A stretch of DNA of 64,000 nucleotides from Rhizobium croatiense. GTDB lineage: Bacteria; Pseudomonadota; Alphaproteobacteria; Rhizobiales; Rhizobiaceae. The number at the start of each line of letters is the position of its first letter. Positions within the stretch are counted from its first letter, which is position 1. The notes under the pieces are model-generated. The model saw nothing but the letters and a program-made list of their open reading frames with translations. It had not been told where the DNA came from and searched no databases. Both the position numbers and the translations under genes were made by a program. The DNA lies in assembly GCF_019793465.1 (NCBI RefSeq), contig NZ_JAILYJ010000014.1:1-64000 (forward strand), given 5' to 3'. Positions 41,651 to 50,924 of this stretch are shown here, in pieces.

Positions 41651-42105
41651 CATACCCGCGAGTCGGCGATGAAATCGGAATAGAATTCGTCGGCCGTTCT
41701 TGCCTTGCGCATGGCGGCAAGCACGCCGTCCGATTGCAGCCGCCGGGCGATGGCGGACAGCACGTTCAGATATTCGCCGCGGTTGTTCTCTCCGAAAAGC
41801 AGCACGACGGCGATGTCGGCCGGGATATCGTCGATCGCCTCGAAATCCAGCGGCCGGGAAAAGCGGAAGAGCAGACCACGCGGGCTGCTCATGCCGTCGA
41901 TCGCCGCATGCGGAATGGCGATGCCGTTGCCGATCCCGGTGGAGCCAAGCTTTTCGCGGGCTTCGAGCGCCTTCAGGATGATCTGCGCGTCGACGGAAAA
42001 GGCCATGGCCGCCTTGTCCGCAATGGTCTGCAGCGCCCGCCATTTCGTCGGAGCCGACACGCCGAGGAAAGTGTGTTCCGGCCGGATGATGTTGGGAAGG
42101 TTCAT
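41650..42105 (-). CDS. ptsN: PTS IIA-like nitrogen-regulatory protein PtsN
   Basis: A 151-residue single-domain EIIA of the PTS-Ntr type. The phospho-accepting His lies in NGIAIPHAAID near residue 66. The rest is the compact PTS_EIIA_2 fold (VVLLFGENNRGEYLNVLSAIAR). It has no sugar permease partner; PTS-Ntr proteins signal through their phosphorylation state. It is encoded 49 bases after kdpE on the same strand, so it may be co-transcribed with kdpDE. In E. coli unphosphorylated EIIA-Ntr binds KdpD and activates kdp expression, which makes this placement suggestive of the same link. Confidence 0.9.
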   Translation of the reverse strand: MNLPNIIRPEHTFLGVSAPTKWRALQTIADKAAMAFSVDAQIILKALEAREKLGSTGIGNGIAIPHAAIDGMSSPRGLLFRFSRPLDFEAIDDIPADIAVVLLFGENNRGEYLNVLSAIARRLQSDGVLAAMRKARTADEFYSDFIADSRV

Positions 42106-42154
42106 GTCATACTCGATATAGTCGGCTCGAAGTCGGCAACGGGGAAGGGGGAGG

Positions 42155-42847
42155 TCAGTCCGGTTCTCTGAGCCGGTAGCCGACGCCGGTCTCGGTGGTA
42201 ATATAGTGCGGCTGATCCGGAATTTTCTCGACCTTCTGCCTGATCTGTCGGATGTAGACGCGCAGATATTGCACGTCAGCTGCCGGCCCCCATACCTGCT
42301 TCAACAGAAACTGGTGTGTCAGCACCTTGCCGGCATGCTGGGCGAGCACGCGCAGAATGTCGTATTCCTTCGGCGACAGTTTTAGTTCCTCGCCGTCGAC
42401 CTTGACGATACGCTTGACGAGGTCGATCGACAGCCCGCCGGTCTGGAAGATCGCCCTTTCCCCCTGCTGCTGCAGCCGGTGGCGCAGCGCCACGCGGATA
42501 CGGGCGCCGAGCTCGTTGATGCCGAAGGGCTTGGTGACGTAATCGTCGGCGCCGCTTTCCAGCGCCTTGACAATGCCGGCCTCGTCGGTGCGGCTGGAGA
42601 GGATGACGACGGGCATTGAAAGCCCTCCGTCGCGCCACGCCTGCAAGAGGTCATGACCCGGCGTGTCGGGCAGGCCAAGGTCGAGCACGACGAGGTCGGG
42701 CATGTCGTCGGCGACCGACTGGCGGGCGCTTTCGGCGTTCGGCGCCTCCTGGACGTCGTAGCCTTGCGCGGTCAGGCCGACGCGGAGCAGCTTGCGGATC
42801 GGAGGCTCGTCGTCGACGACGAGGATCTTGACGGCTGAACCGGTCAT
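42155..42847 (-). CDS. kdpE: Potassium-responsive response regulator KdpE
   Basis: A 230-residue OmpR-family regulator. N-terminal receiver (about 6-120) with phospho-Asp in LVVLDLGLPD; C-terminal winged helix (about 130-228) with LSPKEYDILRVLAQHAGKVLTH and VRQIRQK-type recognition region (YIRQIRQKVE). It overlaps kdpD by four bases (ATGA). It activates kdpFABC transcription under low potassium or high osmolarity. Confidence 0.95.
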   Translation of the reverse strand: MTGSAVKILVVDDEPPIRKLLRVGLTAQGYDVQEAPNAESARQSVADDMPDLVVLDLGLPDTPGHDLLQAWRDGGLSMPVVILSSRTDEAGIVKALESGADDYVTKPFGINELGARIRVALRHRLQQQGERAIFQTGGLSIDLVKRIVKVDGEELKLSPKEYDILRVLAQHAGKVLTHQFLLKQVWGPAADVQYLRVYIRQIRQKVEKIPDQPHYITTETGVGYRLREPD

Positions 42848-45552
42848 TTGAGTTCATCCAGTTTCGGAATGTCGTTGGGTTTCGGTAGGCGGATGGTGAA
42901 GACGGCGCCGGGGCGGCCCCTCCGGTTTCCGGCCGTGATCGTGCCGCCCATCGCCTCGATGAAGCCGCGGCAGATGGACAGGCCAAGCCCGGTGCCGGCG
43001 CGCACCTGGTCGCCCTTGCGCACCCGGTAGAAGGTGTCGAAGACGCGGGCAAGGTCGGCCGGTGGAATGCCCGGGCCTTCGTCTAAGACCTGCACGACGA
43101 CATTGTCGGCATCGGCCCAGCCTTCGATTTGGATCACCGATCCCGCAGGCGCATATTTGGCGGCATTGTCGAGCAGGTTGAAGATCACCTGCTCGAACAG
43201 GACAGGATCGACCCGCACCATCGGCAGCTCGGCAGGGATGCTCATCTCGGTCTTGTGGTGCTCCAGGATCTTTGCGGCGCGGGCGAGCGCCGTGCCGATG
43301 ATATCGCCGGCATAGTGCAGCGCAGAGTTCGGCTCCATTGCGCCGGACTCGATCTTGGTCATGTCGAGCAGATTGGCGATGAAACGGTTGAGGCGCTCCG
43401 ATTCGTCGACGACGGTGGAAAGCAGGTCGGCGCGATCCGCCGCCGGCATCGAGGCGAAGTAATCCCGCAGCGTGCCGGCGGCGCCGAGGATGGCGGCGAG
43501 CGGCGTCTTCAGATCGTGCGAGATCGAGGTGAGCAAAGCCGAGCGCAGCCGGTCGGCTTCGGCCGCAAGCCTTGCCCGGTCGACATCGGCGACGAGCTGG
43601 ACGCGTTCGATGGCAAGGGCCGCCTGGTCGGCCAGCGCATCGAGCAGCCGCTGCTGCTCGGGCGTCAGCAGCGGCCCCTCGCGGCGGTCGCTGTCGAGGC
43701 CGATGACGCCGACGGCGGTGCGCCCGGTTCGGAGCGGCACATACAGGCGCTTGGCGCCGGGCAGGGTGTCGGCGCCGCGGCCGGCCGCGTGATTGTGCTC
43801 CCAGGCCCAGCGGGCGGCGGCAATATCGGCATCGTCGAGCGTGTCGTCGGGCGGATAACCGGCCTTGACGGCGATGGTGCCCTCCTCGGGCAGCAGCAGC
43901 ACGACGCGAACCTTCAGCATCGAGGCGAGCTGGAAGGCCGTCGCCCAGAGTACGTCGTCGAGCGTGCCGGTGCCGGCGAGCTTTTTCGAGAAGAGATAGA
44001 GATCTTCCGTCGTGCGCGCCCGCTGCCGGGCGGCGGCGGCCTGGCGCTGCACGGTCGCGGTCAGATTGCTGGCGATGATGGCGACGCCGAGGAAGAAGAA
44101 GAAAGCGAGCACGCTTTCCGGATCGCTGATCGTCAGCGTGTAGCGCGGCGGCAGGAAGAAGAAGTTGAAGGACAGCGCGCCGAGAATGCAGCTGTAGAGC
44201 GCCGGCCGCAGGCCGTGGAGGACAGCGGAGGTCAGCACCGCCATCAGGAAGACCAGGGCGAGGTTGCGCACATCGAGCACCTGGTCGAGCACGATGCTGA
44301 CGCCGAGTGCGATGGCGACATAGACGGTCGCCAGCAGATAGGCCCGGAAATCCAGTTGCGGCGCGGCGGCGGCGGCCTTGATCCCGCGCGCGGTGGTGCC
44401 GTCCTTCTCGGTGCCCGAGATGACATGGACGCTGATCTCGCCGGTCTTGCGGATCAGCTCGTCGGTGATCGACCGGCCCCACCAGTCGCGCCATGTCGGC
44501 TTTTTCGGCGCGCCGATGACGATGTGGGTGACGTTGTTGGCGGTGGCGTGGCGAACGAGTTCTTCGGCCACCTCTCGGCCGGGAATGGTGATCGCCTCGC
44601 CGCCGAGCTGTTCGGCAAGCCGCAGTGTGGCGGCGATCGTATCGCGCTCGGCTTCGCTGAGGTTGATCGAGCGGTTGGTCTCGATATAGACGGCGGCCCA
44701 GGGCGCCCGCAGCCGCGACGCCATGCGCGAGGCGTAGCGCACCAGAGAGGCCGAGCGCGGGTGATGATCGACGGAGACGAGGACGCGTTCGCCCGCCGCC
44801 CAAGGGCCTGAGATGGCGTGAGCCTGCATGTGGGTGAGCAGCTGGTCGTCGACACGCTGGGCGGTCTTGCGCAGCGCCAGCTCCCGGAGCGCCGTCAGGT
44901 TGCCCGGCGTGAAATAATTGGTCAGCGCCCGCTCGGCGGTGCGCGGCATGTAGACCTTGCCGTCATGCAGGCGCTTGATCAGATCATCCGGCGTCAGATC
45001 GATGATCTCGACATCGTCGGCAAGATCGATGATCGAATCCGGCACCGTCTCGCGCACCCGGATGCGGGTGATCTGCGAGACGACGTCGTTCAGGCTCTCG
45101 ACATGCTGGATGTTGAGCGTCGTATAGACGTCGATGCCGCGATCGAGCAGCTCCTTGACGTCGAGGTAGCGCTTCGGGTGGCGGCTGCCCTCGGCATTGG
45201 TGTGGGCGAGTTCGTCGACGAGCACGAGATCCGGCCGGCGGGCGAGGATGCCATCGAGGTCCATTTCCTCGAGCAGCCGGCCCTTATAGTCGATTTCGAC
45301 GCGGGGAATGATCTCGAAGCCGGCGACGAGCGCCTCCGTCTCTTTGCGGCCATGGGTTTCGACGACGCCGATGACGACGTCGAGACCATCGGCGAGCTTG
45401 GCGCGGCCGGAGATCAGCATTTCATAGGTCTTGCCGACACCGGGGGCGGCCCCCAAAAAGATTTTCAGACGGCCGCGCATCTCCGCCCGGGCTTTTTCGA
45501 GAAGCGCATCGGGCGATGGCCTGCCGGCCTGGTCGCGATTGTCGTCTGGCAT
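42844..45552 (-). CDS. kdpD: Potassium sensor histidine kinase KdpD
   Basis: A 902-residue membrane kinase. The N-terminal KdpD domain (about 20-230) has Walker A GAAPGVGKT and Walker B DLVLVDELAHTN; a Usp-like domain follows (about 250-370). Four close membrane spans (about 400-500), a GAF domain (about 525-640) and the kinase core come next, with the phospho-His in TSISHDLKTPLAA near 670 and N/G boxes in NLLDNAAKY, DEGPGI, GTGLGLS. It senses potassium and passes phosphate to KdpE. A 351-base gap with a palindromic repeat separates it from kdpC upstream, so kdpDE may have their own promoter. Confidence 0.95.
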   Translation of the reverse strand: MPDDNRDQAGRPSPDALLEKARAEMRGRLKIFLGAAPGVGKTYEMLISGRAKLADGLDVVIGVVETHGRKETEALVAGFEIIPRVEIDYKGRLLEEMDLDGILARRPDLVLVDELAHTNAEGSRHPKRYLDVKELLDRGIDVYTTLNIQHVESLNDVVSQITRIRVRETVPDSIIDLADDVEIIDLTPDDLIKRLHDGKVYMPRTAERALTNYFTPGNLTALRELALRKTAQRVDDQLLTHMQAHAISGPWAAGERVLVSVDHHPRSASLVRYASRMASRLRAPWAAVYIETNRSINLSEAERDTIAATLRLAEQLGGEAITIPGREVAEELVRHATANNVTHIVIGAPKKPTWRDWWGRSITDELIRKTGEISVHVISGTEKDGTTARGIKAAAAAPQLDFRAYLLATVYVAIALGVSIVLDQVLDVRNLALVFLMAVLTSAVLHGLRPALYSCILGALSFNFFFLPPRYTLTISDPESVLAFFFFLGVAIIASNLTATVQRQAAAARQRARTTEDLYLFSKKLAGTGTLDDVLWATAFQLASMLKVRVVLLLPEEGTIAVKAGYPPDDTLDDADIAAARWAWEHNHAAGRGADTLPGAKRLYVPLRTGRTAVGVIGLDSDRREGPLLTPEQQRLLDALADQAALAIERVQLVADVDRARLAAEADRLRSALLTSISHDLKTPLAAILGAAGTLRDYFASMPAADRADLLSTVVDESERLNRFIANLLDMTKIESGAMEPNSALHYAGDIIGTALARAAKILEHHKTEMSIPAELPMVRVDPVLFEQVIFNLLDNAAKYAPAGSVIQIEGWADADNVVVQVLDEGPGIPPADLARVFDTFYRVRKGDQVRAGTGLGLSICRGFIEAMGGTITAGNRRGRPGAVFTIRLPKPNDIPKLDELK

Positions 45553-45903
45553 GCGTGTGGTCTTTCTGCAGATACCTGTGATGGAGGGCGGGTTCTCCTC
45601 GCGACCCCTCGTTAAATCAGTTCAGCCGACGGGCGACGTCGCTTGGTACAACTGGCGGAAGGCATTCCGGGTCTCTAGCCGCGTATAGCTCCTTATGCCC
45701 GCTCCGCCCTCCGTCATGCTCGGCCTTGAGCCGAGCATCCATACGGCATCCACCAGCGGCCCGCGGCATGGATCCTCGGGTCAAGCCCGAGGATGACGGA
45801 GAGTGAGGTTGGCCTTCTCGCCAAAGCCGCCCCGGCCAGCAAGCACACCGCGTCTCGGATGCTCATCAGGCCGCCTGCTCACTCTCCACCCAGCCAACGA
45901 ACA
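45553..45903. other. Gap between kdpC and kdpD carrying a repeat
   Basis: No gene in about 350 bases. It contains the palindromic repeat at 45711-45799 described separately. A promoter for kdpDE is expected here but no clear -35/-10 pair was recognised on the minus strand. Confidence 0.5.
45711..45799. repeat. Composite palindromic intergenic repeat
   Basis: Two hairpins nested in an outer inverted repeat. Inner 1: ATGCTCGG (45716-45723) / CCGAGCAT (45731-45738). Inner 2: ATCCTCGGG (45772-45780) / CCCGAGGAT (45786-45794). Outer arms CCGTCAT (45711-45717) / ATGACGG (45793-45799). This sequence type is widespread between genes of rhizobia and other alphaproteobacteria. Confidence 0.7.
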
Positions 45904-46473
45904 TCACTCAGTCATAGAAGCATCAAGGCTCTGGTTCAACGCCAGAACATTGACCGTGGGTTCGCCGAGAAGGCCGAGTTCGCGGTGATGAACGGCGCCG
46001 TCGACCAGCGCCTTCACTTTGGCCTCGTCAAGGCTCCGCGCCTTGGCGACACGGGCCACCTGGAAATAGGCGGCCTCCGGCGAAATATCGGGATCGAGAC
46101 CGCTGCCCGACGCGGTGACGAGGTCGGCGGGAACCGCCGCATTCGGGTTCTCCGCCTTGGCGGCTTCGTAGTCGCCCTTGACCCGGTCGATCAGCTTCTG
46201 GCTGGTCGGGCCGAGGTTGGAACCGCTGGAGGCTACCGCATTGTAGCCGTCGCCGGCGGCCGAGGGGCGGCCGTGGAAATATTTGTCGCTGGTGAATGCC
46301 TGGCCGATCAGCGTCGAGCCGATCACCTGGCCGTTCTTCTCGACGAGGCTGCCGTTCGCCTGGGTGGGGAAGAGGGCCTGGGCCGCGCCGGTCATGGCAA
46401 GGGGGTAGAGAAGGCCGATGATCACGGTGGTGGCAAGGATCATGACGACGGCCGGGCGGAATTCTTTCAACAT
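45904..46473 (-). CDS. kdpC: Potassium-transporting ATPase subunit KdpC
   Basis: A 189-residue subunit with a single N-terminal membrane span (about 8-30; PAVVMILATTVIIGLLYPLAM) and a periplasmic domain with GSTLIGQAF, YFHGRPSA and ASGSGLDPDISPEAA motifs typical of KdpC. ATG 46473 has AAGGAG seven bases upstream; an in-frame start at 46497 is less likely. It stabilises the KdpAB complex and increases ATP affinity. Confidence 0.95.
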   Translation of the reverse strand: MLKEFRPAVVMILATTVIIGLLYPLAMTGAAQALFPTQANGSLVEKNGQVIGSTLIGQAFTSDKYFHGRPSAAGDGYNAVASSGSNLGPTSQKLIDRVKGDYEAAKAENPNAAVPADLVTASGSGLDPDISPEAAYFQVARVAKARSLDEAKVKALVDGAVHHRELGLLGEPTVNVLALNQSLDASMTE

Positions 46474-46533
46474 TGTTCTGCTCCTTGGAGAGTTCACGCG
46501 GAGACCGGTTCCGGTGAGGAACCGGATCTTCCG

Positions 46534-48594
46534 CTAGGCGAGGCCGAGAGCGGCGACGGCCATGTCGATCGCCTTGATGCCGATGAAGGGCACGATGACG
46601 CCGCCGAGGCCGTAGATCAGCAGGTTGCGCGACAGTAGCGCGCCGGCGCCGATCGGGCGGTAGCGCACGCCATTCAGGGACAGCGGGATCAGCGCAATGA
46701 TGATCAATGCGTTGAAGATGATCGCGGACAGGATGGCGCTTTGCGGCGTCGACAGTCCCATGACGTTGAGCACGCCGAGCTGCGGGTAGAAGGTCAGGAA
46801 CATCGCCGGGATGATGGCGAAGTATTTGGCGATGTCGTTGGCGATCGAGAAGGTCGTCAGCGCGCCGCGCGTCATCAAAAGCTGCTTGCCGATCTCGACG
46901 ATCTCGATGAGCTTGGTCGGATCGCTGTCGAGATCGACCATGTTGCCGGCCTCGCGGGCGGCGACCGTGCCGGTGTTCATGGCGACGCCGACATCGGCCT
47001 GGGCAAGCGCAGGGGCATCGTTGGTGCCGTCGCCGCACATGGCGACCAGCTTGCCCTTGGCCTGTTCCTCGCGCATCAGCGCCAGTTTCATCTCCGGCGT
47101 TGCCTGGGCGAGGAAATCGTCGACGCCGGCTTCGGCGGCGATGGCCGCTGCCGTCAGCGGGTTGTCGCCTGTTATCATCACCGTGCGGATGCCCATGCGG
47201 CGCAGCTCCGTGAAGCGTTCGCGGATGCCGCCTTTGACGATGTCCTTCAACTGGATGATGCCGAGCAGCCGGCCATCGCGGGCAACGGCGAGCGGCGTGC
47301 CGCCCGATTTGGCGACCTCGTCGGCGATCGACTGCAGCTCGCGCACGACCTCGCTGCGGTTTTTCGAGGGGGCGTCGCCGGCGACATAGGCAAGCACGGT
47401 GTCGACCGCGCCCTTGCGGATCGAGGCGCCTTCGAGATCGACGCCGCTCATGCGGGTCTGGGCGGTGAAGGGCACGAAGGTCGCCTTGAGGCTCGCCATG
47501 TCGCGGCCGCGGATCGCATATTTCTCCTTGGCGAGCACAACGATGGAGCGGCCTTCCGGCGTTTCGTCGGCAAGCGAGGCGAGCTGGGCGGCGTCGGCGA
47601 GATCCTGTTCGGAGACGCCGCGCACTGGGCGGAAGCTCGTCGCCTGGCGGTTGCCGAGGGTGATGGTGCCGGTCTTGTCGAGCAGCAGCGTATCGACGTC
47701 GCCGGCAGCTTCGACCGCGCGGCCGGACATGGCGAGCACGTTGAAGCGGACGAGGCGATCCATGCCGGCAATACCGATCGCCGACAAAAGCGCGCCGATC
47801 GTCGTCGGGATCAGGGTGACGAAGAGGGCGACGAGCACGATGATCGGGATCGAGCCGCCGGCATAGATGGCAAAACTCGGGATCGTCGCGGTGGCGAGCA
47901 CGAAGATCAGCGTCATGCCGGCAAGCAGGATGTTGAGCGCGATCTCGTTCGGCGTCTTCTGGCGCTCAGCGCCTTCGACCAGCGAAATCATCCGGTCGAG
48001 GAAGGTGGAGCCGGCCGCCGCGGTGATGCGCACGCGGATCCAGTCGGACAGTACCTGGGTGCCGCCGGTGACGGCCGAGCGGTCGCCGCCGGATTCGCGG
48101 ATGACCGGGGCGGATTCGCCTGTGATCGCCGCTTCGTTGACGGAGGCGACACCTTCGATCACCTCACCGTCCGACGGGATGATGTCGCCGGCTTCCACAA
48201 GCACGATGTCGCCGACCTTGAGGCTGGTGCCCGGCACCATGCGATAGTCGTTGCCATTATTGCCGGTCAGGAGTTTCGCCTGGGTTTCGGTGCGCGCCTT
48301 GCGCAGCGAATCCGCCTGCGCCTTTCCGCGGCCTTCGGCGACTGCTTCGGCGAAATTGGCGAAGAGCACGGTGAACCAGAGCCAGAGATTGATCTGGAAG
48401 GAGAAGCCGAGATTGCCATTGCCGGTGACGAGGTCGCGGAGGAAGAGCACGGTGGTCAGCACCGAGACCGTGGCCACGACGAACATGACAGGATTTCTGG
48501 CCAGCGCGCGGGGGTCGAGCTTTTTCATGGCGGCGCCGACGGCCGGAACGAGAATGCGAGAATCGATGATGCTCGCGGATTTTGCCTGGCTCAT
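46534..48594 (-). CDS. kdpB: Potassium-transporting P-type ATPase subunit KdpB
   Basis: A 686-residue P-type ATPase. The phosphorylated Asp lies in LLLDKTGTITLGNR near residue 310; TGESAPV, the KGA nucleotide-site motif (SIRKGAVD) and MVTGDNPLTA/CGDGTNDAPALAQADVG hinge motifs are also visible. About seven membrane spans flank the cytoplasmic domains. It hydrolyses ATP to drive potassium uptake through KdpA. It follows kdpA after 65 bases. Confidence 0.96.
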   Translation of the reverse strand: MSQAKSASIIDSRILVPAVGAAMKKLDPRALARNPVMFVVATVSVLTTVLFLRDLVTGNGNLGFSFQINLWLWFTVLFANFAEAVAEGRGKAQADSLRKARTETQAKLLTGNNGNDYRMVPGTSLKVGDIVLVEAGDIIPSDGEVIEGVASVNEAAITGESAPVIRESGGDRSAVTGGTQVLSDWIRVRITAAAGSTFLDRMISLVEGAERQKTPNEIALNILLAGMTLIFVLATATIPSFAIYAGGSIPIIVLVALFVTLIPTTIGALLSAIGIAGMDRLVRFNVLAMSGRAVEAAGDVDTLLLDKTGTITLGNRQATSFRPVRGVSEQDLADAAQLASLADETPEGRSIVVLAKEKYAIRGRDMASLKATFVPFTAQTRMSGVDLEGASIRKGAVDTVLAYVAGDAPSKNRSEVVRELQSIADEVAKSGGTPLAVARDGRLLGIIQLKDIVKGGIRERFTELRRMGIRTVMITGDNPLTAAAIAAEAGVDDFLAQATPEMKLALMREEQAKGKLVAMCGDGTNDAPALAQADVGVAMNTGTVAAREAGNMVDLDSDPTKLIEIVEIGKQLLMTRGALTTFSIANDIAKYFAIIPAMFLTFYPQLGVLNVMGLSTPQSAILSAIIFNALIIIALIPLSLNGVRYRPIGAGALLSRNLLIYGLGGVIVPFIGIKAIDMAVAALGLA

Positions 48595-48659
48595 AGGAGA
48601 CTCCAGCTTTGAAACGAGGATGGCGAACGAAACCTGTGACGCAGGATCACGGCATCGCC

Positions 48660-50363
48660 TCAGAAAGTCTGGCCGGCGAGGCCGACGAGGTGCTCGACGA
48701 CAGGCCCGAGCGCCAGCGCCGGGAAGAAGGTCAGGCCGCCGACGATCAGGATCGTGCCGACGAGCAGGCCGACGAAGAGCGGGCCGTCCGTCGGGAAGGT
48801 GCCTGCAGAGGCCGGAACCCTCTTCTTGGCGATCAGCGAGCCGGCGATGGCAAGCGCCGGGATGATGACCAGGAAGCGGCCGGCGAGCATGCCGATGCCA
48901 AGCGTCACGTTGTACCAGGGCGTATTGCCGGTCAGGCCGCCGAAGGCCGAGCCGTTATTGGCCGCAGCCGAGGTATAGGCATAGAGGATTTCGGAGAAGC
49001 CGTGCGGACCAGCGGTGCCGACCGAGGCGACGGCGGAGGGCAGCACCGTGGCGATCGCGGTGAAGACAAGCATGGCGAGCGGCAGGCAGAGGATGGCGAG
49101 GACGGCCATCTTCATTTCCTTCGCCTCGATCTTCTTGCCGAGATATTCCGGTGTGCGGCCGACCATCAGGCCGGCGACGAAGACGGCGACGATGATGAAC
49201 AGCAGGATGCCGTAGAAGCCGGCGCCGACACCGCCGACGATGATCTCGCCGAGCTGCATGTTGATCAGCGGAATGAGGCCGCCGAGCGCGGTGAAGCTGC
49301 CATGCATGGCGTTGACCGCGCCGCAGGAGGCGGCGGTGGTGATGACCGCAAAGAGCGACGAAAGCGCCACGCCGAAGCGGGCTTCCTTGCCCTCCATGTT
49401 GCCGCCCTGAAGGCCGAAGGCGTGCATCAGCGGATTGCCGGCGGCTTCCGCCCAATAGGTGACGACAACTCCGGCGAGGAACAGCACGCCCATCGTGGCA
49501 AGGATCGCCCAGCCCTGGCGCTGGTTGCCGACCATGCGGCCGAAGACGTTGGTCAGCGCTGCGCCGATCGCAAAGATCGAGACCATCTGGATAAGGTTGG
49601 AGATCGCATCGGGGTTTTCGAACGGATGGGCGGAATTAGCGTTGAAGAAGCCGCCGCCATTGGTGCCAAGCATTTTGATCGCCAGCTGTGAGGCGACGGG
49701 GCCGACGGCGATCGTCTGCTGCGCGCCTTCGAGCGTCGTCGCATTGACATAGGGTCCGAGCGTCTGGGGCACGCCGAGATAGACATAGACGAGCGTCAGC
49801 ACGATGCAGATCGGCAGCAGGATGTAGAGCGTGCCACGGATCATATCGACCCAGAAGTTGCCGATCGCCTTGCCGGACGCCCGCGCGAAGGCCCGGATGA
49901 AAGCGACTGCGATCGCCATGCCGGTCGCAGCGGACAGGAAGTTCTGCACCGTGAAGCCGGCCATCTGGGTCAGATACGACATCGTGCTTTCACCGCCGTA
50001 ATTCTGCCAGTTCGTATTTGTGGGAAAGCTGACGGCAGTGTTGAAGGAAAGCTCCGGCGGGACGGCGGCCATGCCGGCCGGATTATAGGGTAGGATGTCC
50101 TGCAGGCGCAGGAGCGCGTAGAGGACGAGGACGCCGAGCAAGTTGAACATCAGCATCGCAAAGGCATAGGAGGTCCAATGCTGCTCCTCGCCTTCGCTGG
50201 TGCCGGCAGCGCGGTAAAGCCCCCGTTCGATCGGAACGAGGACGGGTGACAGGAACGTGCGCTCGCCGTTGTAGACACGGGTCATGTAACCGCCGAGCGG
50301 TTTGACGAGCACGAGGACGATCCCGCAATAAAGCAGGATCTGAAGCCATCCGTTGAGGGTCAT
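48660..50363 (-). CDS. kdpA: Potassium-transporting ATPase subunit KdpA
   Basis: A 567-residue membrane protein of the SKT superfamily with about ten spans and four filter-like loops (for example TNTNWQNYGGESTMSY, GTNGGGFFNANSAHPFENP, and TAASCGAVNAMH). Length is standard (about 557-570). It forms the selective potassium channel-like path. The start is 69 bases downstream of kdpF. Confidence 0.96.
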   Translation of the reverse strand: MTLNGWLQILLYCGIVLVLVKPLGGYMTRVYNGERTFLSPVLVPIERGLYRAAGTSEGEEQHWTSYAFAMLMFNLLGVLVLYALLRLQDILPYNPAGMAAVPPELSFNTAVSFPTNTNWQNYGGESTMSYLTQMAGFTVQNFLSAATGMAIAVAFIRAFARASGKAIGNFWVDMIRGTLYILLPICIVLTLVYVYLGVPQTLGPYVNATTLEGAQQTIAVGPVASQLAIKMLGTNGGGFFNANSAHPFENPDAISNLIQMVSIFAIGAALTNVFGRMVGNQRQGWAILATMGVLFLAGVVVTYWAEAAGNPLMHAFGLQGGNMEGKEARFGVALSSLFAVITTAASCGAVNAMHGSFTALGGLIPLINMQLGEIIVGGVGAGFYGILLFIIVAVFVAGLMVGRTPEYLGKKIEAKEMKMAVLAILCLPLAMLVFTAIATVLPSAVASVGTAGPHGFSEILYAYTSAAANNGSAFGGLTGNTPWYNVTLGIGMLAGRFLVIIPALAIAGSLIAKKRVPASAGTFPTDGPLFVGLLVGTILIVGGLTFFPALALGPVVEHLVGLAGQTF

Positions 50364-50432
50364 GGAGGTAAACTTTCAATACCCGGCTGGCTCCCGGTCG
50401 CGCATGAGCGACCTCAGAAGCGCCGGTTCTCT

Positions 50433-50522
50433 TTAAAAGCGTTCTGGGCGAAGGAGAGCGTAGGTGAGGTAAACGGTGAGAAACACGGTTACGGCACCGC
50501 TCAAGACATAATCGAGGGTCAT
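50433..50522 (-). CDS. kdpF: KdpF small subunit
   Basis: A 29-residue single-span peptide (MTLDYVLSGAVTVFLTVYLT then YALLRPERF). The YALLRPE(R/K)F end is the usual KdpF signature. It lies just upstream of kdpA, as in other kdpFABC operons, and stabilises the complex. Confidence 0.88.
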   Translation of the reverse strand: MTLDYVLSGAVTVFLTVYLTYALLRPERF

Positions 50523-50536
50523 CGTCGTTTCTCCGG

Positions 50537-50620
50537 TCACAGCCTGTCGCAGGCTCTGGTGTAGGCAAAGCACAGCGCGAAGAATATGATCGCGGTGCCA
50601 AGCAGAATGATATCCATCAT
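50537..50620 (-). CDS. 27-residue membrane peptide preceding kdpF
   Basis: MMDIILLGTAIIFFALCFAY followed by TRACDRL. One hydrophobic span with a short charged end. AGGAG is eight bases before the first ATG. Its stop lies 14 bases before the kdpF start. Peptides ending in (A/G)CDRL or CERL occur in the same spot in other proteobacterial kdp operons but are seldom annotated. A seventh small component of the Kdp complex or a leader is possible; no function is established. Confidence 0.7.
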   Translation of the reverse strand: MMDIILLGTAIIFFALCFAYTRACDRL

Positions 50621-50823
50621 GATCGTGACTCCTGTTGTTTTCTCGGAGTCAGACAAGACAAAGGGCGCCATCCTGGGGAGGGCCGCCTTTCATGCTTTCT
50701 GGCGTGGAGATGATCGTTCGATCTCTCGGCCATGAATATGGAGCCGAAGGGCATAAAGGTTCGAGACGGGCAAGCGGCCGTCGATATAAAAATCTTATAA
50801 AGGCTTTTCAGTAAGCGAGCTAA

Positions 50824-50924
50824 AGCGCGTCGCATCAAATTTGATTCATGCGACGCGCTCTAGCCGTTTGCTTTTATGCATATCGTTGTCCCGGAACCGC
50901 TGCACACTTCCAGGCGACATGCAT
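50824..50924. repeat. Rhizobial interspersed palindromic repeat abutting the CopC gene stop
   Basis: Part 1 is a perfect 12-base-pair hairpin, AGCGCGTCGCAT (50824-50835) with ATGCGACGCGCT (50848-50859). Part 2 is an imperfect inverted repeat from ATGCATATCG (50876) to GCGACATGCAT (ending 50924). The composite element is of a kind found in many copies between genes of Rhizobium. It ends exactly where the minus-strand CopC-like stop codon (50926-50924) lies, so it may supply that transcript's 3' end. The region 50621-50823, upstream of the kdp operon, shows no gene. Confidence 0.75.

Noticed and set aside
42854..44803. Second long minus-strand frame within kdpD
   Set aside because: Arg/Gly-rich out-of-frame text; the kdpD frame has intact KdpD, Usp, membrane, GAF and kinase parts.
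46741..48612. Long frame opposite kdpB
   Set aside because: Antisense shadow; kdpB has all P-type ATPase motifs.
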